Positions 1 to 6,272 of a DNA stretch of 35,325 nt are shown piece after piece; the stretch's first letter is position 1; the number at the start of each line of letters is the position of its first letter. The stretch comes from JAQVYV01 sp964507305. GTDB lineage: Bacteria > Bacillota > Clostridia > Saccharofermentanales > UBA5734. A model generated the notes under the pieces. That model saw only the letters and a program-made list of their open reading frames with translations. It was not told the DNA's origin and searched no databases. The stretch is taken from NCBI GenBank assembly GCA_964507305.1, contig CAZDPQ010000013.1, positions 1 to 35,325 on the forward strand, given 5' to 3'. The position numbers were made by a program, and so were the translations under genes.

Positions 1-121
1 CCCCTTTTTCATGACTTTCGCTTTTCAAATGGGAAATAAACTTTTCAGTTGACCACACCCCGTTCGCCCCTTTCGCCGGGTTCGACGAGTTCGCCGTTCG
101 CCGTCAGGTACCCGCCTTTCC

Positions 122-856
122 TTATTGGAAGGGCTCCTTGCCTTCCCGATGGACCATGATCTCATCGATGACGGCATTGCCCCGGAATTTCAGCAGGAAA
201 ACCACGATCTCCGCGATCTCCTCCGGCAGGATCATCCCCTTGCTGCCGAGATCCGGCCGGGCGATCTTCACCATGTCCGTATAGACACCGCCGGGACAGA
301 CCGTGTGGACCCGGATGTCTTCCTTGTAGACTTCGTTGGCCAGCGACTTGCTGAAGCCCAGGAGAGCGTGCTTCGACGCGGCGTATGCCGACTGGAGCGG
401 ATACCCCTTATGGCCCAGCACGGACGCGATGTTGACGATGGCCGCGTGCCCGGCGGAGCGCCTCAGGTGCGCCAGAGCCTTCTGGCACAGGATGAAGGGC
501 GCCCTCACATTGATCCGGTACATCAGGTCCAGCTGCTCCGGCGTCGTTTCCTCGAACGGAGCGTTCAGCGCGATGCCCGCGTTGTTGATCAGGACATCGG
601 GTCTTCCGAAATCCCGCGCGATGGTGTCCAGGCAGGAAAAAAGGAAAGTGTCGTCGCCCAGGTCCCCCGGCAGGACATAAGCCTCCGCACCGGCCGCGCG
701 CACCATCCCGGCGGTCTCGCGCAGGCGTTCTTCCCTGGTGCCGCCGCACAGCGCGATCCGGGCCCCTTCAGCCGCGAGCGCCGCGGAAACGGCTCTCCCG
801 ATGCCGCCGCCGCTGCCCGTGACGACGATCACCTGATCTGTAAGCGCGTTCATCAT
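122..856 (-). CDS. short-chain dehydrogenase/reductase (SDR), third gene of the glycyl radical operon
   Basis: A classical SDR of 244 residues, the usual family length. The Rossmann glycine motif TGSGGGIG lies at residues 13-20, NNAG at 91-94, and the catalytic tetrad is N116, S145, Y158, K162 (YAASK). Such enzymes interconvert alcohols and carbonyls with NAD(P)H in the cytoplasm. It starts 21 bases after the stop of the glycyl radical enzyme, behind GGGAGGA, so it belongs to that operon. I infer that it acts on the substrate or product of the radical enzyme, for example reducing an aldehyde released by dehydration. Two adjacent ATG codons could serve as start; the first is taken. The substrate cannot be read from the sequence. 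The SDR assignment is secure; the pathway role is not. Confidence 0.9.
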   Translation of the reverse strand: MMNALTDQVIVVTGSGGGIGRAVSAALAAEGARIALCGGTREERLRETAGMVRAAGAEAYVLPGDLGDDTFLFSCLDTIARDFGRPDVLINNAGIALNAPFEETTPEQLDLMYRINVRAPFILCQKALAHLRRSAGHAAIVNIASVLGHKGYPLQSAYAASKHALLGFSKSLANEVYKEDIRVHTVCPGGVYTDMVKIARPDLGSKGMILPEEIAEIVVFLLKFRGNAVIDEIMVHREGKEPFQ

Positions 857-877
857 GATTTTCCTCCCGCGACCATT

Positions 878-3283
878 TTAAAGGGTCTGCTCCGTTCTGG
901 CAATGATATCATTCTGCGTCGCCGCCGAAAGCTGGTTGAAGAAGGTCGAATACCCGGCGACCCTGACGATCAGGTCCCTGTGGTTTTCCGGATGCTTCTG
1001 GGCGTCCAGCAGGATTTCCCTTGAAACAACGTTGTACTGCACATGAAAGCCGTTCAGGCGGTCGAAAAAGGTCCGGATCAGCGCGATCAGCTTCGCGCTG
1101 TCTTCTTTTTTCTCCAGAAGCGCGGGAGAGACTTTCTGGTTCAGGAGGACGCCGCCCGTAATCTCCACGGTCCGCAGCTTGGAAACCGACTTGAAAACCG
1201 CGGTCGGGCCGCACACATCGGCCGAACGCGCGGGGGAGCACCCCTCCGCGAGCGGCTCCCCGGCCTTCCTGCCATCCGGGGTCGCGGGGGTGGAAGCGCC
1301 CTGCGCGACATTTGCCGCCACGGATGAGGTGCCCGGATAAAAGTGGCCTCCCAGGACACCCCGTCCGAAGCGTGTGTTCCGGTATTTGCGGATCTCCTCC
1401 AGGTATGTGTCATAGCCCCTGACCACCAGCGAATCCGCCTCGTCGTCGTCGTTGCCGTATTTGGGGCTCGCCAGCAGGAGGCTCCGCACGGCCTCGCCGT
1501 TTTCATTCTCGAAATCGGAGATGAGCGCGTCCCACAGCTCGCGCACCGTGATCCGCTGCTCCTCGAATACGTTCCGGCGGATGGCCGCCAGCGAATCCCC
1601 CAGATTCGCGATGCCGACCTGGAGCTGGCTGACCATATCGTAAACCGCTCCGCCCTCCTTCAGGTGCCTGCCCCTCCCGATGCAGTCATCCACCAGCGCG
1701 GAGCACAGGATATCGGGCACTTCCTGCTCGATCACCATGTCGGCGCACTGGTCCAGGATGACGCCGTGGCGGATCATCTGCCGGGCCGCCTCATCCCACG
1801 CACAGAGGACTTCGCCGAAGCTTTCCATCTCCGTGAAATGCTTCCCGATCCGGCAGATCTCGCTGCCGGAGTTCGGGTCGACGCCCCGGTTCATCGCGAT
1901 CAGCAGCGTCTTGGGGAAATTCAGGTAGCTCATGCCCGTGCAGCGGTATCCCCATTTGCCCGGGACCGCGATCTCCACGCAGCCGACGGCGCTGTAATCG
2001 TACGCGTCTTCCCGCGCGACCCCCTGCCGCATCAGGGACGGGATATTGACCTCGTCATTGTTGAAGGCGGGCATCCCGAATCCTTCCTTGATGATTTCGA
2101 GGCACTGCTCCATGAAATCCGCGGGCATCCCGGTGAAATAGCGGACGGTCAGGTTGGGCTGCGGGAGATGGACGTTGCCGACCGAACGCAGGATCAGTTC
2201 GCTCAGGCGGTTGATCGCGCTTTCCCCGCCCGGAGTCTGCCCCGCAATCGTAACGTTCTGGTACATGGGATTTCCGGCCGCGAACCGCGAGTGCCCTCTG
2301 CTTCGCACCTTGTTAATGGTCAGTGTCTTGAGCCAGAGATTTTCGAGCAATTCCACAGCGGTTTCGTCGGTCATTCCCTCCGCGGCACTGTTCCTGTAAT
2401 AAGGCAGGCAGTACTGGTCCATGCGGCCGAACGACACGGAGTGGCCGTTGGATTCGATCTGCAGGGCCAGATGGATGAACCAGAGGCTCTGGAGTGCTTC
2501 ATGAAAAGTCCGTGCGGGTCCGGCGGGCACCCGGCGGCAGATCGCCGCTATTTCTTCAAGCTCCGACGCACGGGGCTCTTCCGCCTGTTCCGCCATCTGC
2601 AGGGCCAGGTCCGCATACCGGTTTGCGAACCGGATGACACTGCCGGCCACGGTGATGACCGCCCGATAGAAATAGCTTTTTTTCAGGTCCTCGAAATCCG
2701 CGGGATCGAGAGTCTCCAGATGACGCTGCGCGCGTTCGCGGACCGCGCCGAGGCCCTCCCGCAGGACGCGTTCGTAATCCACAACCAGATGGCCGTCGCC
2801 CGACGTGATGTTCCCCTCGTTCCGGATGATGCCCAGGTCATAGATCCTCCTCGATCCCTCCGGAAACGCCGCGTATGCCTTGTCCTGCAGCGTCCTTCCC
2901 TTCCAGTAAGGGTAAAGCTCGCGCAGGATCCTCTTGTTTTCCTCCGGGATCCGGACGATATCGGAAGTGCGTCCGTTGAATTCGTCCAGCTCATCCATGA
3001 TCCAGTCCATGGCGTATTCCGGGAAAACCGGAGCCGCGCGGTTGGAGGAAGCCTGGTTCCCGACGATCAGCGTGTGGGGCTCAATGAAGATCGTCATCCG
3101 GTCCAGGATGATTTCGAGCATGGCGGCTCTTTTCAGCACCGTCTGGTCCATCTCGTGATCCCGGTATGCCTCGGTCGCCAGGACCGCGTGTTCAACACAG
3201 ATCTGCGGCGTGATGCCGAGAAGCTCTTCCCGGAACTGCCGGGTCCTCTCCGTGCTGCAATGAAATTTCCCGGGCTGCTTCAT
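878..3283 (-). CDS. glycyl radical enzyme, eliminase/dehydratase class (PFL2-like), substrate unknown
   Basis: An 801-residue glycyl radical enzyme. The active-site loop GCVE places the thiyl cysteine at C435 and the general base at E437. The C-terminal radical loop RVAGYS carries the radical glycine at G777, 25 residues from the end, as in the family. Cys-x-Glu is characteristic of the eliminase-like members (glycerol, diol and hydroxyproline dehydratases, choline and isethionate lyases) and excludes pyruvate formate-lyase, which has Cys-Cys. The stretch around C435 (AVPGKWGYRCTGMS) reminds me of the hydroxyproline dehydratase (HypD) neighbourhood, but no proC reductase is present. The start is an ATG overlapping the stop of the activase (ATGA), with GGGAG upstream. 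The enzyme would be oxygen-sensitive and cytoplasmic. The family is certain; the substrate is unknown. Confidence 0.93.
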   Translation of the reverse strand: MKQPGKFHCSTERTRQFREELLGITPQICVEHAVLATEAYRDHEMDQTVLKRAAMLEIILDRMTIFIEPHTLIVGNQASSNRAAPVFPEYAMDWIMDELDEFNGRTSDIVRIPEENKRILRELYPYWKGRTLQDKAYAAFPEGSRRIYDLGIIRNEGNITSGDGHLVVDYERVLREGLGAVRERAQRHLETLDPADFEDLKKSYFYRAVITVAGSVIRFANRYADLALQMAEQAEEPRASELEEIAAICRRVPAGPARTFHEALQSLWFIHLALQIESNGHSVSFGRMDQYCLPYYRNSAAEGMTDETAVELLENLWLKTLTINKVRSRGHSRFAAGNPMYQNVTIAGQTPGGESAINRLSELILRSVGNVHLPQPNLTVRYFTGMPADFMEQCLEIIKEGFGMPAFNNDEVNIPSLMRQGVAREDAYDYSAVGCVEIAVPGKWGYRCTGMSYLNFPKTLLIAMNRGVDPNSGSEICRIGKHFTEMESFGEVLCAWDEAARQMIRHGVILDQCADMVIEQEVPDILCSALVDDCIGRGRHLKEGGAVYDMVSQLQVGIANLGDSLAAIRRNVFEEQRITVRELWDALISDFENENGEAVRSLLLASPKYGNDDDEADSLVVRGYDTYLEEIRKYRNTRFGRGVLGGHFYPGTSSVAANVAQGASTPATPDGRKAGEPLAEGCSPARSADVCGPTAVFKSVSKLRTVEITGGVLLNQKVSPALLEKKEDSAKLIALIRTFFDRLNGFHVQYNVVSREILLDAQKHPENHRDLIVRVAGYSTFFNQLSAATQNDIIARTEQTL

Positions 3284-4053
3284 ATCGTTTTCACTCCCGC
3301 TTCTGCCAGTATTTTCCCGAATGCTTCCGCTTCCGCCGGTTCCGGCGGCCGGACGCCCGCATACCGGTACGTTCTGCCGGAATCTCTGTACTTCATTTCG
3401 CCGAGCCGGTGGAACGGCATGATCTGGACGGTACGGATCCCCTTTTCCGCGAAAAGACGCCCGAACCGCTCTGCGTCCTCCGCGGAATCGTTGTAACCGG
3501 GGATCAGCGGGATCCGGACCGTGTAGTCCGGATGGTTTACGGCAAGCCAGTCCAGGTTCCGGAGGATCTGCGCGTTGCCGGATCCGGTCCCTTCGCGGTG
3601 GCGTTCCGGATCATAATGCTTGATGTCCATGTAGATGAAATCGATCTGTCCGGCCAGGGCCGCAAACACCTCTTCGCCGACATTGCCCGCGGTTTCCGCG
3701 GCAATGTGGATCTTCTGCTTCCTGAGCTCGCCGCACAGCGAAGATGCGAATTCCGGCTGCAGAAAAGGCTCGCCGCCCGTCAGCGTGACGCCGCCGCCGC
3801 TGGTTTCATAGAAAACGCGGTCTTTGAGGATCTCCTGCATCAGTTCCCCGACCGTGTAAATTCTGCCGCAGGTCTTCGGTCCGGACGGTTCGGCCAGGAT
3901 TTCTGCGCCGCCTTCCTGCGATTCGGGATTTGCGCACCACCCGCACCGCAGGCTGCAGCCCTTGAAAAAAACAGATGTCCGGATCCCGGGCCCGTCATGC
4001 AGCGAAAACTTCTGGATATTGAATATCATGGCCCGCGGTTCCGTCGATCCCAT
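3280..4053 (-). CDS. glycyl radical enzyme activating enzyme (radical SAM activase), short form
   Basis: A 257-residue radical SAM activase that would install the glycyl radical on the enzyme encoded next, using S-adenosylmethionine. The cluster motif is C33-x3-C37-x2-C40 (CSLRCGWC), followed by TGGEP. Activases of glycyl radical dehydratases usually carry a ferredoxin-like insert with extra CxxC clusters just after the SAM motif. Here that region is short and holds only one cysteine (KTCGR), so the enzyme resembles the compact pyruvate formate-lyase activase layout. Its stop codon overlaps the start of the radical enzyme by four bases, so the two are translationally coupled. The first ATG is used because AGGGG lies just upstream; a start eight codons later (MIFNIQKF) is possible. 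Confidence 0.92.
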   Translation of the reverse strand: MGSTEPRAMIFNIQKFSLHDGPGIRTSVFFKGCSLRCGWCANPESQEGGAEILAEPSGPKTCGRIYTVGELMQEILKDRVFYETSGGGVTLTGGEPFLQPEFASSLCGELRKQKIHIAAETAGNVGEEVFAALAGQIDFIYMDIKHYDPERHREGTGSGNAQILRNLDWLAVNHPDYTVRIPLIPGYNDSAEDAERFGRLFAEKGIRTVQIMPFHRLGEMKYRDSGRTYRYAGVRPPEPAEAEAFGKILAEAGVKTI

Positions 4054-4094
4054 GCGCCCCTGCCCCGGGCCCTGCTTCCCGGAAAATGAAGTCT

Positions 4095-4143
4095 ATTGAC
4101 AGCATTCTACCATGCATGTATACTTTTTGCATTGTTTGTCAAT
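4095..4143 (-). promoter_or_regulatory. promoter of the glycyl radical operon and candidate DeoR operator
   Basis: On the minus strand an extended -10 (TGG-TAGAAT, -10 hexamer at 4104-4109) sits upstream of the activase. A perfect TTGACA also occurs on this strand at 4137-4142 but at an odd distance from the -10. The segment is framed by the inverted repeat ATTGACA (4095-4101) / TGTCAAT (4137-4143), with about 42 bases between arm centres, close to four helical turns. It contains the palindrome CATGCATG. This is a plausible operator for the adjacent DeoR-type repressor; binding is inferred. Confidence 0.45.
4096..4124 (+). promoter_or_regulatory. sigma-A promoter of the DeoR-type regulator
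   Basis: TTGACA (4096-4101), a 17-base spacer and TATACT (4119-4124) form a near-consensus promoter pointing at the regulator gene that starts at 4186. It overlaps the candidate promoter of the oppositely oriented radical-enzyme operon. Confidence 0.75.
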
Positions 4144-4185
4144 TGATCGGCGCATTTTACATGAATATCGTCTTCGAGGTACGAA

Positions 4186-4920
4186 ATGGACAACATTGGA
4201 CATCCATCGAGCAGCGAATGGCTTCCCGCCGAAAGGCAGAAGCATCTGATGGAATGGATCCGAAGAGATCAGACGGTCAAAGTCTCCGACCTGTCCCGCA
4301 CTCTTTTCATCAACGAAGCCACGATCCGCCGGGACCTGCGCGTCCTGGAGAAGCAAGGTCATGTCAAGAGGATCTACGGCGGCGCGGTCCTCGCTGCGGG
4401 CCCCGACAGCGAAGTTCCCTTCTCGTACCGGCAGGTCCGATTCGCGGCGGAAAAGAAAAAAATCGCGGAAAAAGCGGCAAAAGAAGTCGAAAACGGCGAT
4501 ACGGTCTTTCTCGACAGCTCGTCGACGGCGGCTTTCATGGTCCCTTTCCTGGAAGGGAAAAAGGGACTTCGGATCGTGACGAACGGAGCGAAGACGGCTT
4601 TGCTGCTCGCTTCCCTTTCCGACGCGGTCATCATCTCCACCGGCGGGACGCTCCGCGAGAACAGCCTTTCGTTCGCGGGCCAGGGCGCGTATGACAGCCT
4701 ATCGGAATACTATTTCGACAAGGCGTTCTTCTCCTGCCACGCCTACAGCGAAGAACTCGGCCTCATGGACAACAACGAGGACGAGGCCCGGCTCCGGCGT
4801 CTGGTGATCCGCCAGTCCCGCAAGGCCTATCTGCTGGCAGACCGTTCGAAAAATGGCAGGACTTCCTTTTTCAAAATCGCCGAAACCGGAAGCCTGGCAG
4901 GGATCATCGAAGAGCCCTGA
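4186..4920 (+). CDS. DeoR/GlpR-family transcriptional regulator
   Basis: A 244-residue DeoR-family repressor. The N-terminal winged helix-turn-helix spans about residues 15-65 (VKVSDLSRTL, ATIRRDLRVLEKQG, RIYGGAV). It is followed by the DeoRC sensor domain with DTVFLDSSSTA, IVTNG and GGTLR, which in this family binds phosphorylated sugars. It is divergent from the glycyl radical operon and shares a 130-base intergenic region with it, so it is the likely regulator of that operon. This hints that the inducer is a phosphorylated sugar or sugar-derived metabolite. The start ATG has GAGGT five bases upstream. It ends 20 bases from the convergent sialidase-like gene. The family is certain; target and inducer are inferred. 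Confidence 0.92.
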   Translation: MDNIGHPSSSEWLPAERQKHLMEWIRRDQTVKVSDLSRTLFINEATIRRDLRVLEKQGHVKRIYGGAVLAAGPDSEVPFSYRQVRFAAEKKKIAEKAAKEVENGDTVFLDSSSTAAFMVPFLEGKKGLRIVTNGAKTALLLASLSDAVIISTGGTLRENSLSFAGQGAYDSLSEYYFDKAFFSCHAYSEELGLMDNNEDEARLRRLVIRQSRKAYLLADRSKNGRTSFFKIAETGSLAGIIEEP

Positions 4921-4940
4921 GCGCAGGGCCGGTGATGCTC

Positions 4941-6272
4941 TCAGTGCATTGTAAACCGGTGGAACGTGATGTAGTTGCTGTCATGGAAATTGTGCGCGCA
5001 GTTCCATGCTGTCCGGCTCAGGACCGCCAGTCCGTCCCCGTCGAATTCGAATGAAGGGTACTGGAAAGCGACGGAGTGCATGTCCATCGGTCCGTAATCG
5101 AGAATGTCTCCGATAGGTTCCCATGATATCAGATCCCTTGACTTGTATACGGACAGGATGTTCCGAAGGGGGAGACGGTTGCCGACTGCGACATAAATAT
5201 CGCCCTTCCGGCGGATCTCGAATTTTGTGTGTCCCATGGGAAAACGGATGAACCGGTCAAACCGAAGCGGCCTTTCCGGATGCTCCGCATCCGCCCGCAG
5301 CATGAGCGCCTGATTTTCCGCATAACGCAGGATATTCCGGACCGATTCGTCGGGTGCCTCCACCATATTGCCTTCGATCCCGCTGCAGCCGGCCAGCGCA
5401 CCTGACCAGCCATTGTCGTGCGGCAGCGGCTCGCTCAATGTCCATTCCTCCGCATCCAGCAGGCAGGCGTTTTCATCGATCGAAAGCGCGAGATCCGCGA
5501 ATCCCTTCCGCTTCTCGGCCCATGTTCCATATTCCACCGCGGTCCAGAGCCTTCCGGCGGCATGGATCACCGGCACGGGAGCTTTATGGAAGCCCCTTTC
5601 GCCGGAATGGCACGATCCCCGGGCAATCACGGCCGGTTCCGACCAGGTGCGTCCCTCATCGTCGCTTTTTCCGATCAGGAGATCGCCGTATTCGGTCGAT
5701 GTCCCCAGCATGTACAAGGAATCCCGATGCATGAACAATTTACCCCAGAAGCAGGGAAAAAGGTCTGTCCGGTATCGCCATGAAGAACCGTTGTCGTCAG
5801 ACTCCAGGATCATGGTCAGGTTCTGCGGCGTGCCGGGGCCGTATATGTCCGCAGAGGCCAGCCACCGGCCTCCGGGCAGCCGGAGGATGGAAGGGCTGCA
5901 AAGATAGCGGCCTGAAAAATCAAAGGCGCCGTCGTCCGGATGCAGGTACTGGACGACCGTGCCGGGCACTTCGCCGGTGCGCGCGAGCCGCACCATGCTT
6001 TTGCGGTGATCCCTGCTTTCGACATAGATCCGGTAATCCGTACCGTCCTTCAGATGCCCGATCCGCAGCGTACTGCCGTCCGCTGCGAGGTGCTCCCAAA
6101 CCTGTGAGCCGCGCTCTGCAAAATAGACCGCGGCATCCGCATCCGCGTGTATCCATGCGATCTCGACCGATCCTTTCCCGGGCGCGATCCTGCAGATGAA
6201 CGGATCCGCGGCCGAATCCGTGCGGTCGAGCGGAGCATACGGTTTATAATTCCAGCGGTTGTTGCCTTTCAT
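4941..6272 (-). CDS. sialidase-like beta-propeller protein (BNR/Asp-box), cytoplasmic
   Basis: A 443-residue protein. An N-terminal fibronectin type III-like segment (about residues 20-100) precedes a sialidase-like propeller with two Asp-boxes, SDDNGSSW near 155 and SDDEGRTW near 200. No signal peptide or membrane segment is visible, so it should stay in the cytoplasm. The start is the ATG at 6272, which overlaps the stop of the YhaN-like ATPase (ATGA) and is preceded by GGAAGG. An upstream in-frame extension would run into that gene and has no ribosome site. The Asp-box fold is shared by sialidases, other glycosidases and lyases, and non-enzymatic proteins. I cannot assign catalytic residues or a substrate. 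Its position as last gene of a DNA-repair-type run is odd. Confidence 0.72.
   Translation of the reverse strand: MKGNNRWNYKPYAPLDRTDSAADPFICRIAPGKGSVEIAWIHADADAAVYFAERGSQVWEHLAADGSTLRIGHLKDGTDYRIYVESRDHRKSMVRLARTGEVPGTVVQYLHPDDGAFDFSGRYLCSPSILRLPGGRWLASADIYGPGTPQNLTMILESDDNGSSWRYRTDLFPCFWGKLFMHRDSLYMLGTSTEYGDLLIGKSDDEGRTWSEPAVIARGSCHSGERGFHKAPVPVIHAAGRLWTAVEYGTWAEKRKGFADLALSIDENACLLDAEEWTLSEPLPHDNGWSGALAGCSGIEGNMVEAPDESVRNILRYAENQALMLRADAEHPERPLRFDRFIRFPMGHTKFEIRRKGDIYVAVGNRLPLRNILSVYKSRDLISWEPIGDILDYGPMDMHSVAFQYPSFEFDGDGLAVLSRTAWNCAHNFHDSNYITFHRFTMH

Noticed and set aside
1..121. A shifted frame could extend the SDR C-terminus, or form a short peptide of about 24 residues ending near 52
   Set aside because: The SDR already ends in a natural family C-terminus (DEIMVHREGKEPF). 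The short frame has no start codon with a ribosome site, and its GGCGAA repeats make it low-complexity.
878..3283. Pyruvate formate-lyase assignment for the glycyl radical enzyme
   Set aside because: The active site is Cys-x-Glu, not the adjacent Cys-Cys of pyruvate formate-lyase.
1343..3496. Long open frame on the plus strand opposite the glycyl radical enzyme (similar ones lie opposite yhaN at 7178-8947 and htpG at 10911-13031)
   Set aside because: High-GC DNA commonly leaves antisense frames open. These have no family motifs, no ribosome sites and lie opposite unmistakable genes.
4914..4929. GCCCT/AGGGC hairpin at the end of the DeoR-type gene as a terminator
   Set aside because: Short stem partly inside the gene and no T-run on either strand.
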